A stretch of 64,000 nucleotides of DNA, taken from Ignavibacteria bacterium (GTDB lineage: Bacteria > Bacteroidota > Ignavibacteria > Tepidaquicellales > OLB5). The translations under genes and the position numbers were made by a program. The notes under the pieces were generated by a model, which was not told the DNA's origin, made no database searches, and was given only the letters and a program-made list of their open reading frames with translations. The stretch covers positions 1,499,970 to 1,563,969 of the forward strand of contig JAFLBX010000001.1 of NCBI GenBank assembly GCA_017303675.1, written 5' to 3'. Positions 18,504 to 28,278 of the stretch are shown here, in pieces; positions within the stretch are counted from its first letter, which is position 1; each line of letters begins with the position of its first letter.

Positions 18504-21029
18504 ATGAATGACTTTAAAGATAACGAAGATTCACCCAGCACCCCCGATTTAAACGAAAATAACCCTGTAACCATTGATTCTGATCACTCATCTGCCGCAG
18601 AATTCAAAATAACAGAGGATAGCAAAATTGACAGTAAAAATGACCTTCCGGTTTTTTTACCTGTTGTACCTTTAAGGGATATTGTAATATTCCCTTATAT
18701 GATGTATCCTATTCTGGCCGGAAGAGAATCAACTATCAGTGCTATTAATTTTGCGCTGGAAAAAGATAAATATGTAATGCTTCTTACTCAGAAAGATCAC
18801 AAAGCTGAAGAAGCAGAAACATCTAATCTATACGAATTTGGTACTGTTGCCAAAATTCTCCAAGTAATTAAGCTCCCCAATAATCTCATTAAAGTTCTTG
18901 TTGATGGTATTGCGCAGGCAAAAGTAACATCGTTTCATAAAAATAAGTTTATCGAAGCTGATGTGGAGTATATTTTCCCCCCGATTGAAGAATCCACAGA
19001 GCTTAAAGCTCTGATAAGGCAGGCTTCGAAGCTGTTTAATGATTACGTCACCAATCACAGGGGCGTTGCGCAGGAGTCTCTCATGGCATATGAGAACATT
19101 AAAGAACCTGACAGGAAGCTTTATTACATAGCGTCAACAATTCTTGTTTCAATTCAGAGGAAGCAAAGGTTGCTTGAGATCTCCTCTCTGAAGGAACAGT
19201 ATTATGAGCTTATTGATATTTTAAGCTCTGAAATTGAGATCTTTAAAGTTGAAAAGGATATTGAAACCAAGATCAACCAAAGCATGCAGAAGAACCAGAG
19301 AAGGTTCATTGTACAGGAGCAGATCAGGATATTGCAGGAAGAATTGAACGATGAAGATGAGACAGATCCTGATTTCATGAAGCTTAAAGAAGCAATTCAG
19401 AAATCCAAAATGCCGCAGGATGTTAAGGATAAGGCTTTGGAAGAATTCCAGAAGCTGAAGAAAATTCCGCCGATGTCCCCTGAGGCTACTGTATCAAGGA
19501 ATTTCCTTGACTGGATGGTAAGCGTTCCCTGGAAAACTTACACAAAAGATAACCTGAATATTGAACATGCTAAGTCAATACTGGACGAAGATCATTTTGG
19601 GCTTGAAAAACCGAAGGAAAGAATACTTGAGCACATTGCAATACTAAATAACCTTGAAGCTATAAATAAGGGTAAGAAAAACAGCGCTGAGCTGAAAGCC
19701 AGGGCGCAGATACTTTGTCTTGTCGGACCGCCCGGCGTAGGTAAAACTTCACTCGGCAAATCAATTGCACGCGCGCTTAACAGAAAATTTGTAAGGATAT
19801 CGCTTGGCGGAGTAAGGGATGAAGCAGAGATCCGCGGACACCGCAGAACATATATAGGCTCAATGCCCGGCAAAATAATCCAGTCAATGCGCAAAGCAGG
19901 CACTAATAACCCGGTCATTTTAATGGATGAAATAGATAAAATGGGTATGGATTTCCGCGGGGATCCCGCAAGCGCGCTGCTTGAAGCGCTTGACCCTGAG
20001 CAGAATAATACATTTAATGACCATTACCTTGATGTTGATTATGATCTTTCTAGGGTCTTATTCATTACTACGGCAAATGTTCAGTACCAGATACCGCTTC
20101 CGCTGCAGGACAGGATGGAAATAATACAGATGCCTGGTTACCTTGAACATGAAAAGCTGGAAATTGCCAAACGCCACATTGTGGCAAAGCTTTTGACAGA
20201 GCACGGACTATCTGAAACAGAGGTTATTATTCCCGATACTTCGATCAAAAAAATAATCAATGAATATACCCGGGAAGCGGGCGTCAGAAATCTGGAACGT
20301 GAAATTGCTTCATTGATGAGAAAGATCACAAAGGAAATAGTACTCAACCGGATAAAATCCAACGGTTCAGCAAAAAGATCAAAAACCCCGTTAACTGTTA
20401 CATCAGAACTTGTTGAAAAATACCTTGGAGTTCCGAAATTTAAGGAAAAACAGGCGGATAAGGAAGATAAGGTAGGCACTGCAGTTGGACTCGCATGGAC
20501 ATCTATGGGCGGAGATATTCTTGATATTGAAGTATCAGTGATGCCCGGAAAAGAAAAGCTGACTTTAACAGGCCAGCTTGGCGATGTAATGAAGGAATCT
20601 GCGCTTGCAGGTTTTACTTTCATTCGGAGTAACTCAAAAAAATTCGGCCTCGCCGGAAATTTCTTCAATAATAAAGAAATACATATTCACATACCTGAAG
20701 GCGCCATACCAAAAGACGGACCCTCAGCCGGTATAACAATGACGGTAGCAATGATCTCGGCTCTCACAGGCAACCCTACACGGAGCGATGTTGCTATGAC
20801 CGGTGAGATAACCCTTCGCGGGGAGATCCTTCCAATAGGAGGGCTTAACGAAAAGCTTCTGGCCGCTCAGCGCAGCGGTATCAAAAAAGTACTGATACCA
20901 AAGGAAAACGAAAAAGACCTGAAGGAAATTTCAGATAAGATAAAAAAAGGGCTCGAAATTATAAGCGTTGAAAAGCTTGATGACGCTGTAAAACATATAT
21001 TCAAAAAGAAATTCGTAAAGAAAAAGTAA
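18504..21029 (+). CDS. lon: ATP-dependent Lon protease
   Basis: Cytosolic AAA+ serine protease that degrades misfolded and regulatory proteins. 841 residues: an acidic, Ser-rich tail of about 45 residues, the LON substrate-binding domain ([14 protein letters not shown] onward), a coiled-coil linker, the ATPase with Walker [10 protein letters not shown] (about 408-416) and Walker [11 protein letters not shown], then the S16 protease domain with the Ser741-Lys784 dyad (GPSAG and [10 protein letters not shown]). It is the only plus-strand gene in the first 28 kb, and ends in a strong terminator shared with the converging gene. Confidence 0.98.
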   Translation: MNDFKDNEDSPSTPDLNENNPVTIDSDHSSAAEFKITEDSKIDSKNDLPVFLPVVPLRDIVIFPYMMYPILAGRESTISAINFALEKDKYVMLLTQKDHKAEEAETSNLYEFGTVAKILQVIKLPNNLIKVLVDGIAQAKVTSFHKNKFIEADVEYIFPPIEESTELKALIRQASKLFNDYVTNHRGVAQESLMAYENIKEPDRKLYYIASTILVSIQRKQRLLEISSLKEQYYELIDILSSEIEIFKVEKDIETKINQSMQKNQRRFIVQEQIRILQEELNDEDETDPDFMKLKEAIQKSKMPQDVKDKALEEFQKLKKIPPMSPEATVSRNFLDWMVSVPWKTYTKDNLNIEHAKSILDEDHFGLEKPKERILEHIAILNNLEAINKGKKNSAELKARAQILCLVGPPGVGKTSLGKSIARALNRKFVRISLGGVRDEAEIRGHRRTYIGSMPGKIIQSMRKAGTNNPVILMDEIDKMGMDFRGDPASALLEALDPEQNNTFNDHYLDVDYDLSRVLFITTANVQYQIPLPLQDRMEIIQMPGYLEHEKLEIAKRHIVAKLLTEHGLSETEVIIPDTSIKKIINEYTREAGVRNLEREIASLMRKITKEIVLNRIKSNGSAKRSKTPLTVTSELVEKYLGVPKFKEKQADKEDKVGTAVGLAWTSMGGDILDIEVSVMPGKEKLTLTGQLGDVMKESALAGFTFIRSNSKKFGLAGNFFNNKEIHIHIPEGAIPKDGPSAGITMTVAMISALTGNPTRSDVAMTGEITLRGEILPIGGLNEKLLAAQRSGIKKVLIPKENEKDLKEISDKIKKGLEIISVEKLDDAVKHIFKKKFVKKK

Positions 21030-21074
21030 AACTTTAAAAATTATTTGTTGGTAATAAGTAATTTTATCACATTA

Positions 21075-21108
21075 AAAAAGGCTGTCAATTAATTGACAGC
21101 CTTTTTTT
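21075..21108. terminator. Bidirectional rho-independent terminator between lon and the converging barrel gene
   Basis: A near-perfect 13-bp stem (AAGGCTGTCAATT / AATTGACAGCCTT) with A-run on the left and T-run on the right, so it can stop transcription from both lon and the minus-strand barrel operon at 21126-23298. Confidence 0.9.
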
Positions 21109-21125
21109 ACAGCATAAAATTTAGT

Positions 21126-21980
21126 TTACGGAAGCTTATATCTTTTTTCTTTAACTCCAAAGAAATAACTGAAGCCTGCATTCAAATTAAAATATGCAAA
21201 TTGTTTCCAGCCGGCAAACTCTATAGGTTCAAAGGATGCGTCATCATTTAATCCGACAGTAGTAGTCGGGGTAGCAAGTGTTTCGTCCTGTTCCGGAAGC
21301 TCGGTTTTTTTCATCAGTAAGTTTGCATGCGTGAACTTAATGCCGATGTTAACTCCAAAGTTCTTTTCAAATGCGTACTCAATCCCAAGGAAAGCCTGGT
21401 AGCCAATTCTTAAGCTGTTTTTTATATTTATATCTACTCTGTTGTTATCCGGGTTAATGATCTCGGCTTTTCCTGATATCAGGCTTATTAGCGGGTTTGC
21501 ACCAAAGTAATATTTTACTTTATGTGAAGGCGTGATGTTATATTCAAGTCCCACTCCTCCGTTTATGGAATTATAGGATACCTTGCCTTCTTCTGTATTC
21601 TTTGCGAAAATATCGCTTTGGAATCGGTCAAATCCGGTAATGATATCAAGCCAGAAATTCCCTTTTTTATTCAGCGGCAGCTTTCCAACAAGGCTGAAGC
21701 CGAAACCGTTTCTTGCGCCAAAGCTTCTGCCAATAATAAAATTATCTCTGCTGAAACCACCGTTATGGCTGGTAAGCTCCATAGCGCCGGTGTTAAGCCC
21801 GCCGTTGAAGTGAAGTATGAATTTTGGAACTGTTCGTACTTTTACTATTGTAATGGTCTTGGTTTTCTGTATCTTAATTGTATCAACCTTAATTGTATAA
21901 GATGTATCCTGCGCCTTTAGCAATGTGCAGGATAATATTAAAGCAAAAACTGCTGATATTTTAAAAAGTTTATTTATCAT
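21126..21980 (-). CDS. Outer-membrane beta-barrel protein, paralog 4 of 4
   Basis: 284 residues with a signal peptide (FALILSCTLLKA). It shares with three nearby genes the layout FGARNGFGFSLVGKLPLNKKGN, GFDRF, GKVSYNSINGGVGLEYNITP, KVKYYFGANPLISLISGKAEI, IKNSLRIGYQAFLGIEYAF and a final AYFNLNAGFSYFFGVKEKRY. The regular alternation and the aromatic C-terminus fit a barrel of about 12-14 strands. Function unknown. Last gene of the unit SPOR lipoprotein (22852), barrel (22007), barrel (21126). Confidence 0.75.
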   Translation of the reverse strand: MINKLFKISAVFALILSCTLLKAQDTSYTIKVDTIKIQKTKTITIVKVRTVPKFILHFNGGLNTGAMELTSHNGGFSRDNFIIGRSFGARNGFGFSLVGKLPLNKKGNFWLDIITGFDRFQSDIFAKNTEEGKVSYNSINGGVGLEYNITPSHKVKYYFGANPLISLISGKAEIINPDNNRVDINIKNSLRIGYQAFLGIEYAFEKNFGVNIGIKFTHANLLMKKTELPEQDETLATPTTTVGLNDDASFEPIEFAGWKQFAYFNLNAGFSYFFGVKEKRYKLP

Positions 21981-22006
21981 TTGATCTTCTTTAAAAGACC
22001 TATAGC

Positions 22007-22840
22007 TTATTTTTTATTTTTCATACCGAAATAAAAATTTACCCCGGCGTAAAATGAGCTGTACATAAACTGCTTCCAGCCGGCATAAGGTATCGATTCC
22101 CCGGTTGTTACTTTATTATCATTAAGGTAGGTTTCGTTAAGTACAGTTGAAATTTTTGATTCCTTGCCAACGATATTTGCATGTGTTATCTTATATCCAA
22201 GGTTAACACCGACTTTATTGTTAAAAGCGTATTCAAATCCCATATTAAAAGTTAAGCCGAACCTTAAGGAATTCTTTATTTTCAGATCAAAATCTGTTGT
22301 ATCTGTTGTGAGAAATGCTTTACCGCCAATCATACTGGCAACAATTTCAAAGCCAATATAGGGTTTAAATTTTTTTGCGGGCGTAAAGCTGTTTTCTATA
22401 CCAATACCTCCTGAAAAAACATTATAGCTTACTTTGCCTTCCGGAGACTCAGATATCACGAAATTGCTCAAAAACCTGTTATATCCCGCTGTAACATTCA
22501 GCCTTATATTGCCTTCTTTGTGTAACGCTATTTTGCCGGTTAAAGAAGCTCCGTAACCATACCTTGTTCCGAAATTTGAACCCCCGATAAAATCTTCTTT
22601 GTGGAAAGTTGTATTTTCATTGGCAGCAAGATCAAGGTGGCCTATATTATAATTGAAGCTTAACTGTAATGTTACCTTTGGAGCTTTGCCCGGTTTAAGC
22701 ATATTAAGGATCTTTGTGGTGGCAATTGAATTATATGCTGTATCTTTTGAAGTTACACGCCTTGGTGTATCATCCTGCGCAGCAATATGCACAGAAGTTA
22801 ATATGAGAATCAGTATTAAATAAATTTTTTGTATTCTCAT
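22007..22840 (-). CDS. Outer-membrane beta-barrel protein, paralog 3 of 4
   Basis: 277 residues, signal peptide ending AAQDD. It shares the family blocks FGTRYGYGASLTGKIALHKEGN, YNRFLSNF, GKVSYNVFSGGIGIENSFTP, FEIVASMIGGKAFL, IKNSLRFGLTFNMGFEYAF and a final FYAGVNFYFGMKNKK. Its closest visible relative is the 24319 gene (both have EGNIRLNV/EGNVRLNI and FTP/FNP), which suggests the SPOR-barrel-barrel module was duplicated as a whole. It follows the SPOR gene by 11 bp and precedes the fourth paralog by 26 bp. Confidence 0.75.
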   Translation of the reverse strand: MRIQKIYLILILILTSVHIAAQDDTPRRVTSKDTAYNSIATTKILNMLKPGKAPKVTLQLSFNYNIGHLDLAANENTTFHKEDFIGGSNFGTRYGYGASLTGKIALHKEGNIRLNVTAGYNRFLSNFVISESPEGKVSYNVFSGGIGIENSFTPAKKFKPYIGFEIVASMIGGKAFLTTDTTDFDLKIKNSLRFGLTFNMGFEYAFNNKVGVNLGYKITHANIVGKESKISTVLNETYLNDNKVTTGESIPYAGWKQFMYSSFYAGVNFYFGMKNKK

Positions 22841-22851
22841 TATAAATAATT

Positions 22852-23298
22852 TCAGTTCTTTTTGGTTACAACAAATGCATCTGAATATCCTTTAGATCTT
22901 ACCATTTCAGAATATTTAATAGCTTCTGCCCTGGTATTGAACCTGCCAACTCTTACTTTATGAAGATTGCCTGATTCTTCAGAATATACTTCACCGCCTA
23001 ATATGATCTTTGCTTTTTCGATAAATCTGTCTGAATTATCGTGCATTGCAAATGCTCCTATCTGGACGGTATAATAATAGGATTCTTTTGTATCCTTAAT
23101 ATTATCCTTATTGTTTTTATCCTGTTTTATGCTTTCATCATTAAGGGTTATCTTTTTGATAGTATCAATTTTTACGGTTTTTTCAGTATAATCAACAGTA
23201 TAGGTTTCTGTTTCATACTCACCGGATGAACATGCTGAAAAATACATTACTGCCGAAACAGTAAAAGTTAAAATTAGTATTTTAGTAAATTTCTGCAT
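22852..23298 (-). CDS. SPOR-domain lipoprotein, copy 2
   Basis: 148 residues: signal peptide with lipobox (YFSAC, lipidated Cys near 23), a charged Lys/Asp-rich linker, and a C-terminal SPOR domain at about 72-148 (YYTVQIGAFAMHDNSDRFIEKA, LHKVRVGRFNTRAEAIKYSEMV). SPOR domains bind denuded glycan strands of peptidoglycan, often at division sites. It is first in a three-gene unit with two barrels, so it may tether an outer-membrane complex to the wall (inference). Paralog of the gene at 25386. Confidence 0.85.
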   Translation of the reverse strand: MQKFTKILILTFTVSAVMYFSACSSGEYETETYTVDYTEKTVKIDTIKKITLNDESIKQDKNNKDNIKDTKESYYYTVQIGAFAMHDNSDRFIEKAKIILGGEVYSEESGNLHKVRVGRFNTRAEAIKYSEMVRSKGYSDAFVVTKKN

Positions 23299-23438
23299 AA
23301 ATTACTAAGTCAATATAAGCCATAATCTTAAGAAAAACAAGACTAGTAAAGAGTTAATTTAAAATAAAACTGTAACCCTTTATAAATAATGCAGTTAGAA
23401 ATTGAAAATTTCCAGTAATTTTACTTATGGAAAATAAA

Positions 23439-23474
23439 AAAGGTTAGATGAAATAACAATTTCAGCTAACCTTT
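23439..23474 (-). terminator. Terminator after the first barrel pair
   Basis: Stem AAAGGTTAG (23439-23447) with CTAACCTTT (23466-23474), extended by an inner TGAAAT/ATTTCA stem. An A-run on the plus-strand left side gives a U-run for minus-strand transcripts from the gene ending at 23494. Confidence 0.8.
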
Positions 23475-23493
23475 ACTAAAAAACTGGATAAAA

Positions 23494-24309
23494 TTAGTTT
23501 AATTTATATCTTTTTTCCTTTACACCAAAATAAAAGTTAACACCTGCCATTATACTGTAGAATGAAAAATTCTTATTATTATCACCGGCAAGCTTTAAAT
23601 TAGGATCAGCTTTATCCCTTAACTGAAATTCAGTATCAGCATTTGTGCCTTTGGACTGCTTTAAAAATGCGTTAGCATTCAGTAACCTTGCGGCAATGTT
23701 CAGTCCGAATGATTCATTTACTACATATTCTGAACCAATAATTAAACCGTATCCCATTCTGAAAGAATTTGTGACTTTATATTCTTCATTATACGGAGTG
23801 CCTCCTCTGTTTTCAAACCAGATCTTAATATCCCCGTTTATCATGCTTGCATTCAGTTCGCCGCCGATATACAGCTTGAACCTGTGCGCAGGAGTAAAGT
23901 TATACTCCATTCCCAGTCCGCCGGTAAAACAGTTGTAGTTAGCATGACCGTTATCTGCAACGGTTTCTTTTGTTCCGAATGTGTATGAAAGTATCCTGTT
24001 GTAAGTTAAAGATTGTGTAAACCTGACGCTGCCTCTTTCATTTAAAACAATTTTGGAAAGAATGCTTGCCCCGTAACCTTTATCTGCCCCGAATGATTCA
24101 CCATCATAAACCACTTTGGACTGGTAGTCATCATTATAAGCTCCTGATAGCTCAAACACAGATTGGTTGTAGTCTAAATTGAGCTGCAGTGTATAGCTTG
24201 GTGAGCTTCTTACTATCATATACCTTTTTATCTGGGTATTTTGAGCAAACACACCGTTTGATAAAAGAACAGAAAATAATAATACAGTTAATAATATATT
24301 TCTTTTCAT
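23494..24309 (-). CDS. Outer-membrane beta-barrel protein, paralog 2 of 4
   Basis: 271 residues with a signal peptide (LLTVLLFSVLLSNGVFAQ). Family blocks: FGADKGYGASILSKIVLNERGS, YNRILSYTFG, GHANYNCFTGGLGMEYNFTP, FKLYIGGELNASMINGDI, VTNSFRMGYGLIIGSEYVV and a final IMAGVNFYFGVKEKRYKLN. The C-terminal KEKRYKL is shared almost exactly with paralog 4 (KEKRYKLP), so these two occupy equivalent second-barrel positions in the two modules. It starts 9 bp after paralog 1. Confidence 0.75.
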   Translation of the reverse strand: MKRNILLTVLLFSVLLSNGVFAQNTQIKRYMIVRSSPSYTLQLNLDYNQSVFELSGAYNDDYQSKVVYDGESFGADKGYGASILSKIVLNERGSVRFTQSLTYNRILSYTFGTKETVADNGHANYNCFTGGLGMEYNFTPAHRFKLYIGGELNASMINGDIKIWFENRGGTPYNEEYKVTNSFRMGYGLIIGSEYVVNESFGLNIAARLLNANAFLKQSKGTNADTEFQLRDKADPNLKLAGDNNKNFSFYSIMAGVNFYFGVKEKRYKLN

Positions 24310-24318
24310 AGCGGCTTT

Positions 24319-25176
24319 TTATTTTTTAAACTTATAAATAATATCGTTTACGCCAAAATACAGATTAACACCCATATAAAATGTAGTGAAAATGAAATTT
24401 TTGAAACCGCCGAATTCTATTTCACCGGTATCATCTTTTTTATCTCTTAAAGGAACCTCATCAGGATTATCGCTTGTTTTTGTAGATTTTAATACCTGGT
24501 TTGAGTTTGTCAGCTTTATTCCGAAATTTCCTCCGACCTGGTTGCTGAACATATACTCAAAACCCGTATATATCATATAGCCTATCCTGAATGAATTTTT
24601 GATTGTTACATTTCGGGTTTGACCTGTGGTTTGGCTGGTGATATTGGCTTTGCCTGATATCATATTTGCCTGGACTTCTCCTGCGATATACGGCTTTAAA
24701 CGGAAAGTAGGATTGAATGAATTTTCTATACCAACTCCGAATGCTAATACATTATAACTTACATCTCCGTATTTTGATGCCGAAGAAAGAAAGCTGCTTG
24801 TGAACCTGTTGAAGTTTGCTGAAATATTCAGCCTGACATTACCTTCTTTATGAAGCGGTATTTTACCGATTATCATTGCTCCGTAACCGTTCTTTACGCC
24901 AAAGTTAAGTCCTTTGGAAAACTGTGCAGAGTCAAATATAGTATTGAAGTTAGAGGAAAGTTCTGCCATTCCTAAGTTGATACCGCCTGAGATCTGAAGT
25001 GTAAAACGCGGGGGAGTCTGGATCTTATAAGCATTTTTCAGCTTTGCTCCGGTTTGCTTATACTTGGTTGTATCCTGTTTATCAGAGTTTTCTATTTTAT
25101 ATGAACCTGATCCGCAGCCTATTAAATAGGGGAGTATAGTAAATAGTATTGCTATACAGAAATATCGTAATTTCAT
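24319..25176 (-). CDS. Outer-membrane beta-barrel lipoprotein-like protein, paralog 1 of 4
   Basis: 285 residues. Unlike the other three copies its signal peptide carries a Cys in LPYLIGCGSGSYKIEN, which looks like a lipobox. The GCGSGSYKIEN stretch also resembles the post-lipobox segment of the neighbouring SPOR lipoproteins (CSSGEYETE), so a gene-conversion or fusion of leader sequences is possible. The barrel part has FGVKNGYGAMIIGKIPLHKEGN, NRFTSSFLS, GDVSYNVLAFGVGIENSFNP and a final FYMGVNLYFGVNDIIYKF. Function unknown. Confidence 0.72.
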   Translation of the reverse strand: MKLRYFCIAILFTILPYLIGCGSGSYKIENSDKQDTTKYKQTGAKLKNAYKIQTPPRFTLQISGGINLGMAELSSNFNTIFDSAQFSKGLNFGVKNGYGAMIIGKIPLHKEGNVRLNISANFNRFTSSFLSSASKYGDVSYNVLAFGVGIENSFNPTFRLKPYIAGEVQANMISGKANITSQTTGQTRNVTIKNSFRIGYMIYTGFEYMFSNQVGGNFGIKLTNSNQVLKSTKTSDNPDEVPLRDKKDDTGEIEFGGFKNFIFTTFYMGVNLYFGVNDIIYKFKK

Positions 25177-25346
25177 AGCTGGTTTATTCCCTACTAAATT
25201 TAAAATGTAAAATTTTACTCTATATATATGATTTTAATAAATGTAAATTATTTATAAAAAACAATAAATTCAAGTAATAATAATTACTTATTTTATATAA
25301 TTGAATAAAATTATTTAATTAAATAGGGTTAATTTTGTATAAATTT

Positions 25347-25375
25347 AAAAAGCAGAATAAAGTTATTCTGCTTTT
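25347..25375 (-). terminator. Terminator after the first SPOR gene
   Basis: Stem AAAAGCAGAATAA with TTATTCTGCTTTT and a 3-nt loop region, 11 bp beyond the stop of the SPOR gene. The 170 bp beyond it, up to the barrel start at 25176, is very AT-rich and presumably holds the barrel promoter. Confidence 0.75.
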
Positions 25376-25385
25376 CTGATTATTT

Positions 25386-25838
25386 CTATTTATTTTCTGT
25401 TTTTACCAGGGTAAGCTCAACTACAAAGGAGTCACTAAAACCGGCATCCTTTGCTTTTTGCAGAAACGAAATAGCCTCATCCCTGGAACTAAAGCCTGCA
25501 AGCCTTATCTTGTAAAGTCCTTCAATGTTCTTTACTGAAAGGTCCATACCTTCAAAGCTCTGCTTTGCTTTATTATAATACCTGTCGGCGTTTTTTTCAT
25601 CATTAAAAGCGCCAATCTGAATAATATACGATTTTGAAATTACATTTTTTTCACTGAACTTGTTTTCCGAAGGCCTTGTATCTTCTTTGATATCACTGAC
25701 CGGCGGAGTTTCCTGTTTTGGCTCTTCTTTAATCTCTATCGGCTCTTCAATTTCTACTATCTCATATATAGGGGAGTTACAGCCTGTATAAACAAGCCCG
25801 GTGATAAATGCTAATATTGTAAATATTTTTTTAACCAT
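25386..25838 (-). CDS. SPOR-domain lipoprotein, copy 1
   Basis: 150 residues: lipobox VYTGC (Cys near 19), a Glu/Pro-rich linker (EIVEIEEPIEIKEEPKQETP), and a C-terminal SPOR domain at about 70-146 (SYIIQIGAFNDEKNADRYYN, LYKIRLAGFSSRDEAISFLQ). Paralog of the gene at 22852 with the same position ahead of two barrels, but here its own terminator separates it from them. Likely periplasmic, outer-membrane-anchored, peptidoglycan-binding. Confidence 0.85.
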   Translation of the reverse strand: MVKKIFTILAFITGLVYTGCNSPIYEIVEIEEPIEIKEEPKQETPPVSDIKEDTRPSENKFSEKNVISKSYIIQIGAFNDEKNADRYYNKAKQSFEGMDLSVKNIEGLYKIRLAGFSSRDEAISFLQKAKDAGFSDSFVVELTLVKTENK

Positions 25839-25946
25839 TCCCTTACCCTCTGCTGAAATTGAATGCTTTTGTTCTTCAATAATAGCAAAATATAGTAATT
25901 AATGGCACTATTCAATAACGTAAAAAGGGTAGATGAAAATTAACTG

Positions 25947-28109
25947 CTATTTTAATAGTATCAGTTTTTTGGTTACTTTATATTCGCCTGAATTAAATCT
26001 GTAAAAATATACCCCTGAAGACAAGCCTGTTGCATCCCACGTAATTTCATATTCGCCGGGTGCAAGGATCTCATTTACCGGCATGGCAATTTCTTTCCCG
26101 AGGATATCGTATATTTTCAGCGAAGTAAGCTCATTTCTTCCGTTTGTGCTGTTCGGAATAGAAAACTTAATTTTAGTAACGGGATTAAACGGGTTCGGAA
26201 AATTCTGGTACAGCTCAAAACTTTCAGGAATATTGCTGCTGATGGGTTCAATGCCGATTGGATCTCCGCAGCCATTGGTGGTTTTAATAATTACGCCACT
26301 GTTGCTAACAAAAAAACCGGTGTTAACATCAGTGAAGTACAAATCATATAAACCAAAATTTGTAATTGAATTATGAATATTCCAAGTACTCCCTGTATCT
26401 GTAGTTTTTAAAACTTTTCCTCCAATTGATGCGTATCCGACTGATTGATTTACAAAATGAATAGACAAAATATCAAGATAAATACCGGATTGTTGTTCAA
26501 AAACTTTTAACCAGTTACTACCGGAATTAGTGGTTTTGAAAATCCGGCCGGCTGTAGTATAAAATCCTGTAGATGAATTTATAAAATCAAAATCCCAAAT
26601 AAAATAATCATATTCAGGTACAGGTTGAAAGTCCCAGTTCAACCCGCCGTTGGTAGTTCTGCTTACTCCCCAGCCTAGCGAGTAATCATTTCTCCCAATG
26701 AAACCTAGGTTTTCATTTACAAAATACATAGTTTCCTGATATCCGCCGCCATAACCCGTAATTTGATTCCATGAATTTCCGCCATCAGTTGTTTTTTTCA
26801 GAACGTTGTACTTGCCAATATAAAAACCTGTATAATTGTTAACGAAGCTGATTTCATTAATTTGTCCGGGTTGGCCATAATTCAAGTTGATCCAGTTCAT
26901 ACCGCAATTTGTTGTTTTATACATTGTGTCAACGTTAGCTGCGTAACCTGTATTAGCATCAGTAAATTCAATCTGATCTCCCGGGATACGCGGAATATAA
27001 AACCAGTTATTGCCGCCATTTGTTGTTTTTATTAACGAGTTCGAACCCCCTGCAAAACCGGTTGTATTGTTAATAAATTCTACGGACCAGAAATAACTAT
27101 TAAAGAAAGAAGTTGTTGTACTTATCCAGTTAATACCTGAGTTTGTTGTTTTGTGTACCTGGCCGGTACCGCCAACACTTATCCCTGTTGTAGGATTAAT
27201 GAATTCAATTTCATTAGATTTGATATCACTTCCTATATTACTCCAGTTTACACCATTATTTGTGGATTTATACAAAAACACCCCGCTGTTTGTTGCTGTT
27301 GCATATAAATTTGCCGGATCAATGTAACAAATATCCCTGACTGTTTTATGCAAATCAGATGGAATCCAGCTTTGACCGGAGTTAGTGGAATAAAAGAACC
27401 CGCATATATATGGCAATCCAGTTCCTCCATAAATGGCGATGATATTATTTTTAATCTCTATACCTTCTAGTGTAATTTCGAATCCGGTATATAATGAATC
27501 AAAGCTCAATCCTCCGTTATTCGTTTTATAAAATTTTGTATAATAATTATTATTAGAATGAAAATTTAAGTTACCTCCAAAATATCCTGTTTGTAAATCA
27601 GAAAATTTAATATCGTTTAAATCAATTGTTGAATCATTTAATAATTCACTCCATGATAAACCGCTGTTTGAAGTTCTGTATAACACTGTCCCACTATAGT
27701 TATAATTGTTATATCTCAGCAGGTAACCAGTATTAACATCGCTAAAGTATACTTTATGAAATTTTGCTTGATGAAAATCATAAACAATATTCCAGTTTAC
27801 TCCGCCGTTTACAGTTTTTAATACTATACCTGTATCACTTACTATAAACCCTGTAGTTTCATTAATGAAATGAAGTGAAGTATTGTTCTGGCTGTGATTA
27901 GTATAATAAATGCTCCAGTTGCTTCCTGTATTGGTTGTTTTCATTACGCTGTTAAAACACATAGCATACGCAGTTGTTGAGTTAACAGACTGAAGATTGC
28001 TCATATTGTTACCCTGCGGCAGTGGATTCTGCCAAATCCATCCGTTTTGAGAAATTATTACATTATTAATTCCAAATATCAGGGCTAAAGTGAATAATAT
28101 TTTAGGCAA
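25947..28109 (-). CDS. Secreted YCF48/BNR-like beta-propeller protein with T9SS type A sorting domain
   Basis: 720 residues. After a signal peptide there are about ten to twelve repeats of roughly 45-50 residues with the pattern KTTNxGxNWxxx....FxNxxTGFxxG, typical of the photosystem-II stability factor (YCF48-like) and sortilin/BNR propeller repeats. The last 85 or so residues are a T9SS C-terminal domain: YQNFPNPFNPVTKIKFSIPN, LKIYDILGKEI, GVYFYRF and a terminal KKLILLK. The protein should be exported by type IX secretion and released or anchored at the cell surface. Ligand unknown. Divergent from the PfkB gene. Confidence 0.88.
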   Translation of the reverse strand: MPKILFTLALIFGINNVIISQNGWIWQNPLPQGNNMSNLQSVNSTTAYAMCFNSVMKTTNTGSNWSIYYTNHSQNNTSLHFINETTGFIVSDTGIVLKTVNGGVNWNIVYDFHQAKFHKVYFSDVNTGYLLRYNNYNYSGTVLYRTSNSGLSWSELLNDSTIDLNDIKFSDLQTGYFGGNLNFHSNNNYYTKFYKTNNGGLSFDSLYTGFEITLEGIEIKNNIIAIYGGTGLPYICGFFYSTNSGQSWIPSDLHKTVRDICYIDPANLYATATNSGVFLYKSTNNGVNWSNIGSDIKSNEIEFINPTTGISVGGTGQVHKTTNSGINWISTTTSFFNSYFWSVEFINNTTGFAGGSNSLIKTTNGGNNWFYIPRIPGDQIEFTDANTGYAANVDTMYKTTNCGMNWINLNYGQPGQINEISFVNNYTGFYIGKYNVLKKTTDGGNSWNQITGYGGGYQETMYFVNENLGFIGRNDYSLGWGVSRTTNGGLNWDFQPVPEYDYFIWDFDFINSSTGFYTTAGRIFKTTNSGSNWLKVFEQQSGIYLDILSIHFVNQSVGYASIGGKVLKTTDTGSTWNIHNSITNFGLYDLYFTDVNTGFFVSNSGVIIKTTNGCGDPIGIEPISSNIPESFELYQNFPNPFNPVTKIKFSIPNSTNGRNELTSLKIYDILGKEIAMPVNEILAPGEYEITWDATGLSSGVYFYRFNSGEYKVTKKLILLK

Positions 28110-28278
28110 AGGACCTCCTTATTACTTATTACAAAATTAACTGTTTAATCAGGCTAAATCAATCAATTTTACGGCAAAAATTAATTTCTTTCATTTCAAT
28201 AAACTGAATGCTATTTTTGCTGAATACAGAATTTCACTTTGTAATTTAGGGATAGCTTTTAAAAATTAAGGAGAATTA

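Noticed and set aside
20138-20668. A 176-residue minus-strand ORF inside lon
   Set aside because: Lon is intact on the plus strand through its catalytic dyad; this is a shadow frame.
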